Source: Lethocerus indicus (Eukaryota > Arthropoda > Insecta > Hemiptera > Belostomatidae). From it: 64,000 nt of DNA. The DNA lies in contig JACDQD010000006.1 of assembly GCA_019843655.1 (NCBI GenBank), forward strand, positions 7,370,034 through 7,434,033, in the 5' to 3' direction. Positions within the stretch are counted from its first letter, which is position 1. Each line of letters starts with the position of its first letter. Position numbers and translations under genes: made by a program. Under the pieces are notes generated by a model. The model saw only the letters and a program-made list of their open reading frames with translations, ran no database searches and was not told where the DNA came from. Below, in pieces: positions 11,901 through 22,056 of this stretch.

Positions 11901-14204
11901 TTCTGACTCGTGTACCGACACACATAAAATACACGGTTTTACTTAGAGGATGTTATCAATAGTGTAAATTACTAATCGCGGTTTTATAATAAAATAAACC
12001 GAGTTTGCGTTATTGGCTTTTCGCGGAACATGTTACCATTCGTGAAGAGAAACAATTTGTCACGGTTTTAATCTCTTTCTGTCCGCAGGATACACTATTG
12101 TGCGGATCGTAACAGTTGAGGTTGTATAACCGGTACCTCCGATTAACTGTAAATAGATGCTAAAATCTACAAAAACGATCTACCAACACACAACAAAAAA
12201 CATGTACATAAAAATACATACGCCATAAATTCGTACAACAAAAATCTAAATAAAAGAATAAATCATTCGTTCAAAAAACAGCTAAATTTTAATTACATGT
12301 ATATATTATCTCATCGTGGTAAATATTAAAGGTGAAACGTATTATGGAAATAACATTTGTGTAATCAGTGCGCACAGTCAAATATAGCTAAATATACACC
12401 TGGCAAACAAGGGTTTATGAGCTGATTCTCGACTCGTTAATTTAATCGGGACGAGTCAGCGACAATGACGCTGCCATAAAACGTCTGCCAGTTCGGACAA
12501 AATTGACTCTGGCCGGAAATAAGCTTCCACCGCACCGCTTGGTCGCGTTGCGAAACCAGACCAATAAGGCGCTCGATTCGTTACGCCGGCGGTATTTCAA
12601 TATTCTGGATTACACGACATTATTGGTGATTGTGCTGACGGCATGCTTCATCGGCAGCCGACATAACGCCAGGCCGGAGGGAAGGCACGGAAAACACAAA
12701 TCGTATTTCCAACCTGTTCCAATACCTTAACTTAATTGTTTTTCAGTCAAACAAGATTTACTATAGAATTCCTTTTATTGACAAATTCCAGTAGATAAAA
12801 ATTTTCGTGTAAAATTCTGAATACGGAATGGGGTACAATTGAGTAAAATGTATTCCTATTAGTGAAATGACATATTTAGATGCCTATAAAATTTGATATA
12901 CATATGTTTCTGTCTCCTCTAGCAAAAGACCTATTAGTGAAATGACATATTTAGATGCCTATAATTTTACTTTTAAGGCTATATAAAGAGTGGCTAACCG
13001 TTGGGCATTGGGGCAATCTACATCATGTCCTATCTACGGTGTTAAAAGGCTTTATCAAGGGCTCTACGACTAATACAACACGAGTGTATCAGTTTCTCGG
13101 TGCATCTATATTAACCCTACTTTCGAAAGTAAGCACACTACTTTTATATTCACGGATAGAGAGTGTTATTGAAAACAAATGAGCCGTAGCAAATGAAACT
13201 TTTCTAGTCCCACGCCGTTTAACCGGACTCACTTTTCAGTACTGTGTGAAAATCGATAATTAATTATACCCCATTACGGGGGTATCACCATCGCCTTTAT
13301 ATATATGTAAACATATATTTTGAGCTAGTAAAAAATAATTTAAAATAGTAAATAAAATGTTGTCAGAAGTACTAGTGTGTATACGACCTTATTCATATGT
13401 TGAAATTATTTACGATACATTGCGAAATTATAAAACTCCGTTTTCTGTCTCCCATTGGCTCCTGTGTAAATATAACGCTTGCAATTGGGAAACTATTGCG
13501 TCCTCGCCGCTTGAAACAATGCACGCCAGACTATTTTCAAATCGCAAATATTGCGACGGGAGGTTTTGCAAAAATTCTTTGCAAATAAATGACGAAGCGT
13601 TTAAATATAACGCTGCGGGAGTGCGGTGTCGAGCGGGGTTTAAAATTAAAAGCGGTGCCACGAGCGAACATAGACCGCGCGGTGGGTCCCCAAAGGGAAA
13701 CCTCCATCTTCCCAGGAATAAATTAATTTTGAATTCGCACGATCTATCGCAAAGAATGCATATTGAAGTCGAACTTCTACCCCATAATCTTGTTCCTACA
13801 ATGGGCAACCACATATTATTAAAACGCGATAATTATTCATTCTATCCGGAAAGTCCTTTTCTTCGCTTTCTTCTTTCAGAAAGTAAGAATTAACCATCAG
13901 ACAGACTTTTCAGTCATTTTTTTTTGTATAATAGTTTTTGAAAGCGAATAGTAAAGAAACAATTCAATAAAAAAATTGTACGCCTAGTTATCCCAATCTA
14001 CCTTAAATAAATACGAGGGTAGATGATAAATATAAAATATATATATATAGTACTATGACCGTGTTCGTACCCAACTCCTCCGTTATAGAGCTTCTGTGTC
14101 TGCTTGCTGAGAGCTTCATTGACGTTCTTCTGCGAATACAGATTGATCGGCGAATTGTACTGTTTGTTAACCAGATTCGATCGTACGGCCATTGTTTAGT
14201 CACT
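5963..14204 (-). CDS. ZASP-like (PDLIM/Zasp66-type) Z-disc protein, ZM-motif isoform start, 3' incomplete
   Basis: Two well-bounded exons were found. The first is 14071-14204 with ATG at 14192-14190; the second is 5963-6057. The joined start of the protein contains VNKQYNSPINLYS, which matches the ZM (ZASP) motif that binds alpha-actinin in Z-disc proteins, followed by EALSKQTQKLYNGGVG and then IDFHQLSKPTNLANSAVLRM and an acidic EEEE run. The junction is phase 2 on both sides, with donor GG|GTACGA and acceptor TTTCAG|C. The second exon ends in phase 1 with donor AAAG|GTATAC. Upstream of the ATG, inside the same exon, an in-frame TAA lies just after the acceptor, so this transcript must start translation here and lack a PDZ domain. 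Drosophila Zasp proteins give the family assignment. Later exons are probably left of the window. The 8-kb intron contains an alternative first exon (11363). Confidence 0.72.
6058..11362. other. Intron-scale non-coding stretch of the ZASP-like gene
   Basis: No exon is supported. It is CpG-rich, with a C-run at about 7692-7703 and a GC-rich island at about 7680-8000 that may be regulatory. A degenerate hammerhead-like core lies at 7316-7340 (listed separately). Short ORFs on both strands, for example 6715-6927, 7890-8090 and 10238-10450, lack splice sites or recognisable motifs. Confidence 0.4.
7316..7348 (+). ncRNA. Degenerate hammerhead-ribozyme-like core (Penelope-type)
   Basis: The sequence shows TTGATGA (consensus CUGANGA with the first base changed), a stem II of GGC and GCC around AAGAA with one extra C, then GAAAC, a two-base loop CG, GTC, and TAGG. 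The GAAAC-CG-GUC arrangement, a two-base-pair stem III, is the form known from hammerhead ribozymes of Penelope-like elements. The conserved first C is replaced by T and I find no 5' strand to pair with stem I, so it is probably an inactive remnant of an old retroelement. Confidence 0.35.
11363..11382 (-). CDS. Alternative first coding exon of the ZASP-like gene (MDVLGN...)
   Basis: On the minus strand an ATG at 11382-11380 in strong context (CAGAGATGG) opens six codons, MDVLGN, and reaches a donor CAG|GTAGGA in phase 2. The downstream exon at 5963-6057 accepts phase 2 (AG plus C gives Ser), producing MDVLGNSIDFHQLSKP. The protein would lack the ZM motif. A TATA box and an initiator match lie just upstream. 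Phase agreement with the ZM exon (also phase 2) supports alternative-promoter use, but no transcript evidence is available here. Confidence 0.45.
11405..11443 (-). promoter_or_regulatory. TATA + initiator core promoter (minus strand)
   Basis: Reading the minus strand, TATATAAG occupies 11443-11436 and is followed by TCATTC at 11410-11405. The latter fits the arthropod initiator TCAKTY, with its A at 11408, 35 bases from the first T of the TATA box. A short 5' UTR and the ATG at 11382 follow. The spacing is slightly longer than the usual 30-31 bases. Such TATA promoters are typical of tissue-restricted genes, as expected for a muscle gene. Confidence 0.5.
11444..14070. other. Intronic/intergenic stretch with no supported exon
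   Basis: It contains a 35-bp direct repeat (12855-12889 and 12930-12964). A region of elevated CpG at about 13430-13890 has overlapping ORFs on both strands (178 codons plus, 128 codons minus). Neither shows a domain I recognise, and ORFs on both strands argue against a gene. It may be upstream regulatory DNA of the ZASP-like gene. Confidence 0.4.
12855..12964. repeat. 35-bp direct duplication
   Basis: The 35 bases at 12855-12889 (beginning CCTATTAGTGAAATGACATA) recur exactly at 12930-12964, start to start 75 bases apart. The intervening 40 bases differ. It could be a footprint of an excision or a local slippage event. Confidence 0.9.
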
Positions 14205-15517
14205 CTGAAAACACAAAAGAGCAAATATTACAGAACGTACGCACGTCTGGTCGGTTATATCGATTGACTTAAAAAGGGCTCGTTACATTTTCGAAAAGTG
14301 GACTACTGTGTTGACCGACGTGTGTCTTGTTCGAGATTAGGTCCCGGTTTCCGTCCGTTCGGTGAGGTCCGTCCTTTAAACGTCGGCCGCCCACATCATC
14401 ACAGGTGACCCGAGAATACTTGGCAGCCAATTGGCCGATGACTAATACAATAGAGTTCGGGGAGCTTGTAAACAAACCGAACTGAGTTAACGCCTGCCTA
14501 AATATAGGATCGGTTTTTGACTCAACGAAACGGTTGGATGAAAATACCTTTACTCATGGCTTAGAATGTTGTCTCTTTTGTGTTTTAAATTCGAAAACCA
14601 AGCGAATTCTTCGATGATGAATTCTTAGGACCTGTCGAATCCAAAGTCGACATTTATGTATTAATAAAGTGCTCTGAATGAGACTTTGCGCTATTTTTTA
14701 TACAGTCAAGTTTACTGTATGTAATATATTGAATATATATAGTCTATTGCTATACACATCTTCAGTATTGCTCCGGCAATAATATAGTGAGGTACACAGC
14801 CTGGCAAAAATTGCATTGTCATTGCGTTGTCTTAGGCTACATGGTTTCTGCTTCTCCCCGCCGTCAGTAGTATTCTAATGATTGAAAGTAAAAATTAAAT
14901 GATTGAACAATATTTTATTTGAATGATTGTGAAATTCGTTCTCTGAAATTTTGGTGTACAATATTATATTAGTATTAATATAATCATACTTACTCGTAAA
15001 TTTAATAATGTCTTTATGATAACAGTAAAACTGAATATAAATAATACAATGTTAACTTGAGTGTATATTGTTTTCCCTAACAGTCAAGCTAAACATGTTA
15101 CACAATGTTCTTTCAACCGATTAAATATTGACTGGCTTAAATGGTTAATCCTTAACCTTAAAATGGTTAAAACTGTTGTCCTAAAATAATATTTACAATT
15201 TAATTACGGCAATATTTTGAAGATAATTACGGAATGATGAAATCGGGCGGCGAATGACGTCAGAAAGGCCATGGTTATGAGTCAGAAAAATATTTTTGGT
15301 GTTTCGACCCTTCGCCACTTATTTTTAGAGCGTTTGGCATCACGCGCGCTGTCGCATCACCCATTTACTCACCTCGGTCCCACTTCGAAAGAAACTTGTG
15401 GGGAAAAAATGGCTGGACATTGTCGATGTTTAATTAATGATTAAAACAATAGACCCGATTGACTAGACTAGGTACAATAATATACAGCTTTTTATTGTAT
15501 GTGTTTTATATAATATT

Positions 15518-15561
<44 letters not shown>

Positions 15562-16636
15562 CGTTAATCGAACTAATTGGAGCTGAGGCCTGGTTGAATT
15601 TGCGAAAACTCATGTAACACCATCAAAATGGTTGACCAGCGAGTTGCTGTATCAGTTCAGACGTAACAGGTCTCAAATGAGATGGACTGATCAGATTGGT
15701 GCTGTGCCGAATTTATTTTTTGTATTTATATAGGCATTGCGTATTTCAGGTTATCTGTATTAATGAAGTCCTACAGTAAGTATAATTATAAGTATATATA
15801 ATTGATATATTATTTATGCACTGCATAGTTTATTATTAAAAAAATTACTGAATTGTGTTTTAGATCCCTTTCAATCCAATTAATTCACAATTCAGCATTC
15901 ACGTTTTCGTTTATTAAAATTCGCACTGAACAGTGTTTGTTGTATATTTATTTGTCCTCGCTGCTTGTCCGTTGCACAATTGAGTGTAATCGCAAATTAA
16001 TTAACGTTCTTTTTAACGAATAAATTCTTAAAACCCATAAATTCTACTTCTATTCATCTATTCTAATGTAGTAGGAATAAATCCTACTTTAAAAAATATC
16101 ATGTCCTGCTGTTCATTATTTATTTTGAATATATATTGATGCCAATATTAGAAGTGTTATCGACATTCAGATTTTTAACAATATGAAATTCATAAAATTT
16201 TATTATTTTAATTTCTATAACTGACAAGCTTTTAACATAATAAAAATTCAAACTGAGCTTTGAACCGCACTAGTGACTCAGAAATGAATTCAGATGAATC
16301 GGAAACGTTATTAGCTACTATTTTTCAGGCACAATGATGCACACCAAATAATGACAAAATAAAATATCGCATAAAAAGATAGATTTCAGTATGTATTCCT
16401 TAGACGCAAATATTTAAGATGAAATGTAATCACGGGTTTTGAGTATCAAAATTATATTCCATTAAAATTGTGTTTATCGTATATTATCAAGATTGGTAGA
16501 CAAGGCCAGAAAGAACTTAGGTTATTTTAAGTTATATTCAAAATGACATTTCCGGTAAACTGATTTGTTAATATAAACATTGGTACAAATGACCTGGAAC
16601 GAATTATGAAGTCAAAAATATACATGTATAGCTTAC
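14205..16636. other. Upstream/5' UTR intron region of the ZASP-like gene
   Basis: A CpG-rich patch at about 14280-14470 could hold the promoter or a 5' UTR exon for the ZM-containing isoform. An (AT)n tract lies at 15523-15557. No coding exon is supported. Nothing resembling PDZ-encoding exons was found here. Confidence 0.35.
15523..15557. repeat. (AT)n microsatellite
   Basis: About 35 bases of pure AT dinucleotide repeat. Confidence 0.95.
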
Positions 16637-16711
16637 CAAATGAGTGTCGCTGAGCTTGGACTCGGTTGAACTGATGGAGCCTTCGCAAGTTCTGCAAGAC
16701 CAAAATCCCTG
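16637..16711 (-). other. Possible non-coding first-region exon (75 bp), minus strand
   Basis: A very good acceptor (polypyrimidine run CCTGTTTCAG) and a donor TTTG|GTAAGC bound 75 bases on the minus strand. All three frames are open, so coding frame cannot be decided. Lying upstream of the ZM start exon, it could be a 5' UTR exon of the ZASP-like gene. It could also be a coding exon of a longer isoform, but the in-frame stop in the 14071-14204 exon makes that unlikely. Confidence 0.35.
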
Positions 16712-17613
16712 CTGAAACAGGTGTAGGCGGTCACAGTCACAAATAATAGACCATAGCTATTTTTACACACATATAGTTTCTGCTTCTTTCCAACACAATT
16801 TCGATGAACATTATAAAAATGTGACACACTTAAGTAAGTATGCGTTTGTTTAGTACCAGTTGTCTTCTGATAGCGCTAAATATCGTTTCAGTTTGGATTT
16901 CGTTTACTTTTAGTTTCTCGTATCTGTGGATTGAAAACATTTTAAATCATAGGTTGGGAAATCCGGTCTGCTATCACAAAAAATTAATTCCATCATGAGA
17001 AGGATTTGCCGATATGTGTTAAAGCTTAAGTAAGTTGTCAAAAAAGAATTTCGGAAATATATTTTATTAATCTAAGCTCGTCATATAATATAACATAATT
17101 CTTTGCTTAATTACAAATATTAATCGAAATAATCCCATAAATGTCCCAAGAATTTCAAATTCTTACCTTCCATGAAAAAGAAATGTAAACACATTCAGAA
17201 ATAATTTAGATTAAAATTTGGATAGTTAGATTATGAGACATTCTTTGCTTGTGTGTGTGTGTGTGTGGACGCGGCCGCACCCGGTTGTTTATTTAAATAC
17301 GTACATATGTATGTGCATATATGAGATATAGTGCATACATAAAATTTGATTTTATGCAGAGAATTACAAACATTGAAAACATTATTTCACATTTATGAAC
17401 TATTTAATACTTTGTTTAATATTTTAAAGGCTTCCGTAACGTTTGAACCGGTTTTAAAAGTAGTACATTGCAGTTTAATGGAGGTTAATGCAAGTAGCGA
17501 TAATGATTGATGTAAGGTTGGCTAAATTGAGTCCGCTATGTTATCTTTTGAGGTTCAATTTCTAGCAGTGTTTTGGTTACGGTTTCGTCCGGATTTATAT
17601 ATGGAATTCAATT
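16712..17613. other. Upstream region of the ZAD zinc-finger gene
   Basis: AT-rich with a short (GT)n run at about 17251-17266 followed by a CpG cluster. The last 100 bases before the ATG at 17614 contain CpG sites and are the likely promoter and 5' UTR. An out-of-frame upstream ATG at 17602 overlaps the start and stops at once. Confidence 0.4.
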
Positions 17614-20600
17614 ATGAAGAAAACTTATAGCCGACCTGCAAGACCTCTCGTTTTATCCCAAGAAAACTTGCCAGAAGAGTATCTTAATTCGTGCAGATTA
17701 TGTTTGTGCCAATCAGGAAATTTGAGTAATATATTCAATGAGGATAATATTTTGCCGACTTCGACGAAAATAAGATTTTGTGTTGGATTGGAAGTAGGTA
17801 TCAGTTTTATCTGAATCTTGCTTCTCAACTTGTGACAGTGAGGTTATGTTTTAGATTGTGTTGATAGTGAACTGTTTTTACTTTCTATTAAGCCAATAGA
17901 ATTCTGAATTGAACCTAGTTATTTTAAAATGAAGAAATCGTTTTGATTTTCGTTGAATATTATCGTCGATTCAAAAGGAAGAATATAAGCGATCACTGAA
18001 ATACTATAAAAACTAAAAGCTATAAATGAAATGTAAATTAGCTCCACTTGTGGCAGCTATTAATTAATAGATTGTCATAATATCTTTGTAATTCGTAGTT
18101 TTAACAGTTTGAAGCATAATTTGATTATTGTACATTTACACCTTAAAAAACGCTGTTTTGTATTAAGCTTATTGTATAATGTGCAAGATAAATTGTGGCA
18201 GTATGATATAAATTTGTGTTTACAAGTGCATATACATTCATTATATTCCTAACTTTTATTTAATATTTGTAGATTTCTGAAGACGATGGATTTCCTGCTT
18301 TAATGTGTGAGAAATGTTTTAATCATATAATCGACTTTTATGCTTTTAAAAAATTATGTATCGCAACAGATGCAAAACTAAAGCAGTATATGAGAACAGC
18401 AAAACAGAATTTAATCAGTCATGCGTGTAATGTGAGTATTAGACTATTAATCTGATAATTTAGTTATTTGTCTGCACTTTATACAAAATTGTATTTATTA
18501 CCATACTGCCATTATAATACTAGTTTAAAACTGCTAAATGTTAGAACTGTTTATATTGTATCAAATTAAGCAATAGCAACATATGATAATATAATTTAAA
18601 GTTCCTTTTTTTTCTAGTTAGGCTATTTTAATTCATATAGTCAACACTTACATCACAGTTTGTTTTATTTATTTTGATTATTATAATTGAACATTTCTAG
18701 TGATCTCTGTGATTCAAAAGGCAAATTCTCAATTTAAGTCTAGCAGGCTAAGAATTTAAAAAATATGGCGGAAAAAAACAAACAGCATCCAGCCACTAGT
18801 GTTAAACCAGTGCCCATGAAGCTTTTTGCAACTTGGGAAGTTGACAGAACTCCACCAAACTGTATTCCAAGGTTGTGTTCTTTAACTCTTACAAGGCTTG
18901 TTATTCTCAACACATTGGGTTCAGATCTGGTATCTGTTGTAATTGCTGTAAAAATGCAAGGATCTAAACGCACTTTGCGATCAAATGAATTAGTACTACC
19001 CCCCAATGGCTTATTGGATACCGAATTGCAATTAAACTTTTCTTTACAATATCCTCACTTTTTGAAACGAGATGGAAATAAACTTCATGTCATGCTTCAG
19101 CGTAGGAAAAGGTATAAAAACAGAACCATCTTAGGTTATAAAACACTGGCTGAAGGTATAATAAATATGTCCCAAGTATTACAGCGACAAATGGATCTGG
19201 ATCTCGATTTATTAACTGATGGAAAAGAATCTAAAACCCATAGCAACGTTGCAAGAGTGACAGTGAACAGTCTCAGTAGTCAACCTGTAGACCATGAAAT
19301 GAAAGGAGGCCAGACCGGGCGGGGTGATTATTCTGATGAGGAAGAGGAATTTAGCAGTGTCGATGAAGGCTCCGATTCAGAGCCCATGTTGGAGGATGCA
19401 GAAAGGAGGGTGTGTAAATCATCTATACCTCCTGATACTGCCAGGCAGAGAAATTTGAAACAGAGATTTAAAGCTCTATTGAAACGATTTCGAGTAAATG
19501 AAGATTTGCAAGGATTAGACACTGATAGAGAAGCAATCAGTAGTAAACTTTCTGGTGGAGATATGGATCCGGCCGATATTGAAGATTTATTTGAAGAACT
19601 GGAAGATTTGAGTGACTCTGGACCCGAGATGGATACTATGAGTATTTCATCAACTCCCAAGCCTTCTCTTAGACCGTTTTTCTCATCAAGTCGTTCACTT
19701 CTTCACGAGGCACTGAATATCCCAGGTAAATTAATGAAAAATACCTAAGATGGAGATATGTTATGATACATTGTAATATTTAAATTTGATAACAGCAGCA
19801 CAATAAATTAATCTGTGATATGAAAAATGACATGAAATGGACAATATATAAAACTGGTTTAGCGTAATCAGTTCCTGTTCTGATATTTTGAATTTGTAGC
19901 CACCAGTATCTTACTTGTAGCTTCTTTGTATTTGTGATTGTCTTAAATTTATTATAATTACTATTTTGTACAAGAATGACTGATGTATTCAATTCAATTA
20001 TGAAATTAGAAGTTTGTAATTTTTACATTCATTTTTCATGTAATTTAAAGCAGGAGTGTTAAATGTCTAATTATCCTTATAATATAATGTTTTAGATAAG
20101 ATATGTGTTAGCGAGAATTAGATGTAGGAATTGACAAAATACTCAAAAGTGAAGTAATATGCCATATTGTCAATTAATTATAGATATTCTTATTTGGTTG
20201 CATTATTTATGTATAGAAACTGTTTGTCGTTCTTGGATATTTTATATATCTTGTTACTGTTAAAGTTTTTTTGCTTTAGAAATGTTTACCAAATTATTGC
20301 ATAGTTATTTTAATAAATTGTACTGAATTAATATTTATTTATTAATGTTTTTATAGTAAGAACTAATCATATCTATATGATGTTTAAAAAGTATTCATTA
20401 TGATAAAATGTTCTTTGTCTAGATGTATTTAGTTCTGTTGCTCTTTTAGTTGCCTATTGATGTTGAACTGTATTAAATAAATAATTATTGTTCATTAAAA
20501 TAAAATGTCTGTACTTTGCTGCATATGATTAAATATCTGTGAAAATTGAAGCAATATCTGTATTATCCTTCTAATATATATTATTTATTTCAGACTCCAA

Positions 20601-22056
20601 GTTTACTTCAAGTACAATTTCCAAATATTTAAATAAATCTTCTAATTTCACCAGATTACTAATAAATATTTCATAAGTAGAAAACCAGCCTGTTGCTTGT
20701 CTTTCAGGGGAAAAAATATAGATTACAAAGGATAAACAAATTGTTTAATTAAATTTTTAGCCATTTCATTTCTTGTTAAATGAATATTTAGTTAATTTTT
20801 ATTCTTTGAACACACAAATTTGCCCTATATTCTTATTTTCATAAATATTGGTGTGTATTTCTTCACTGAATAACTCGGATGTAGATTAATACATTTGATG
20901 TTTGAGGCCTCTTCCTGCTCTTAGGTAAACAGTTCAAAAGGTCAATGCGTGAACACAGAAAATTCATCAAAAGGGAATGATAAAAAAATTAACCTCGTAG
21001 ATGCTGATACTGGCTTTGAAAATGACAGAGTTTCATGTCTATTGGAAGAGGACAACTTACATCCAGATGCACCAGAAGCTGTCATATTCCAAATAAAGAA
21101 GGAATTTGAGGGGGATACTGTTATAAGTGTAAGCTTTCTTTACTGATCTTTTCAAAATTTCTGTATGAAATATACACAAGTCAAAAGTTTATAATTTTTC
21201 TGTTTCTGTCATTATTCAGTAATCTTACCACAGAAATATTAGCACTCGTAGTATTATTTAAATACAGGAAAAACGTATGTGTGCATGTTAGTGTATTCAC
21301 TAGAAACAAAATATGCATAAGTCTATTTAATATTTAATATTTTAGGCTTCACTTTTTGAAGATGTATCAAGCTCTAGCAATCTACAGGAGAAGAGTGTAA
21401 TTAATATTAGAAATGATGATTCTAATATCAGTGTAGAAGATGAATCTGCTCCAGAAAATATTTTCCTGTATTCATCGAGCAGCCAAAAAGTAAATCATGA
21501 ATGTAAAGAGTGCACGTTTACATTTGTTCGCATAGAAGAACTTCTGGATCATGAACGTAAATGTCATGGAAATGAACACTATCAATGCAGTTACTGCTGG
21601 AAATCTTTTGTAGACAAAAGTTTAATAGAGCGTCACATGAGATTACATATAGAACAACGGCCATTCCAGTGTGATGTATGCAAAAAAAAATTCTTCCAGA
21701 AAGAAACCTTATCCCGACATATTAAATTGCACGATGAGAAATCCCAGTACAAATGCCACATTTGCCCCAGAGTTTTGTTGACGATCAAAGGCTTGCAGTG
21801 CCATTTGATGACTCATCATACGATCAGGGAGCCACATGAGTTGCAAAGATATAAATGTAAATTCTGTGTTAAAGCATTTTGTCATTCTTCTGGTCTATCC
21901 AGGCATCTTCTGTCTCATTCTGGAGTTTATTTCATATGTGAAATTTGCTGTAAAACATTTTCCGATGGATCATCATTGAAAAGACATAAAGCTGCAATGC
22001 ATCCTAATTCTAGTCAAACATTTTCAACTTCTGATTTTGAAAAACAATGTTTTTGA
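17614..22056 (+). CDS. ZAD-C2H2 zinc-finger protein, four exons, 417 aa
   Basis: Exons 17614-17793, 18273-18431, 20925-21128 and 21346-22056, all introns phase 0 with GT-AG ends. Exons 1 and 2 together make the ZAD domain: CRLC near residue 28, then LMCEKC about 45 residues later, the two Cys pairs that bind one zinc ion and mediate dimerisation. Exon 3 is an acidic linker. Exon 4 has six C2H2 fingers: CKEC...H-x4-H, CSYC, CDVC, CHIC, CKFC and CEIC, the second and third joined by a linker of typical length. The family is expected to be nuclear and DNA-binding; the individual ortholog is not recognised. Intron 2 (18432-20924) hosts a PACS retrocopy in the same orientation. The start at 17614 is the only in-frame ATG before the ZAD. 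Confidence 0.85.
18765..19748 (+). CDS. Intronless partial PACS (phosphofurin acidic cluster sorting protein) copy, 327 aa
   Basis: The ORF matches the N-terminal part of PACS1/2, with FATWEVDRTPPNCIPRLCSL, VVIAVKMQGSKR, LQYPHFLKRDGNKL and RRKRYKNRTILGYKTLA, then an acidic DEEEEF stretch. This is the furin (cargo)-binding region, which in full PACS links sorting receptors to adaptor complexes. Full PACS proteins are roughly 900 aa and encoded by many exons. Here 327 codons run without an intron inside intron 2 of the zinc-finger gene, and the C-terminal half is absent. After NIP the DNA reads CCAG|GTAAATTAATG, an apparent splice donor, and stops seven codons later. I infer a retrocopy of a transcript that ended inside an intron. 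The frame is intact, so it may still be expressed. The less likely alternative is the first exon of a real PACS gene; no further PACS exons are visible downstream. Confidence 0.8.
   Translation: MAEKNKQHPATSVKPVPMKLFATWEVDRTPPNCIPRLCSLTLTRLVILNTLGSDLVSVVIAVKMQGSKRTLRSNELVLPPNGLLDTELQLNFSLQYPHFLKRDGNKLHVMLQRRKRYKNRTILGYKTLAEGIINMSQVLQRQMDLDLDLLTDGKESKTHSNVARVTVNSLSSQPVDHEMKGGQTGRGDYSDEEEEFSSVDEGSDSEPMLEDAERRVCKSSIPPDTARQRNLKQRFKALLKRFRVNEDLQGLDTDREAISSKLSGGDMDPADIEDLFEELEDLSDSGPEMDTMSISSTPKPSLRPFFSSSRSLLHEALNIPGKLMKNT

Noticed and set aside
13357..13893. 178-codon plus-strand ORF with a 128-codon minus-strand ORF on top
   Set aside because: Open on both strands at once, no domain, no splice or promoter context, and no codon pattern that favours either strand. 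Probably chance in a GC-richer patch.
18740..19660. Minus-strand ORFs opposite the PACS copy
   Set aside because: Shadows of the plus-strand coding sequence, rich in Ser/Leu as expected for the complement of an acidic coding region.
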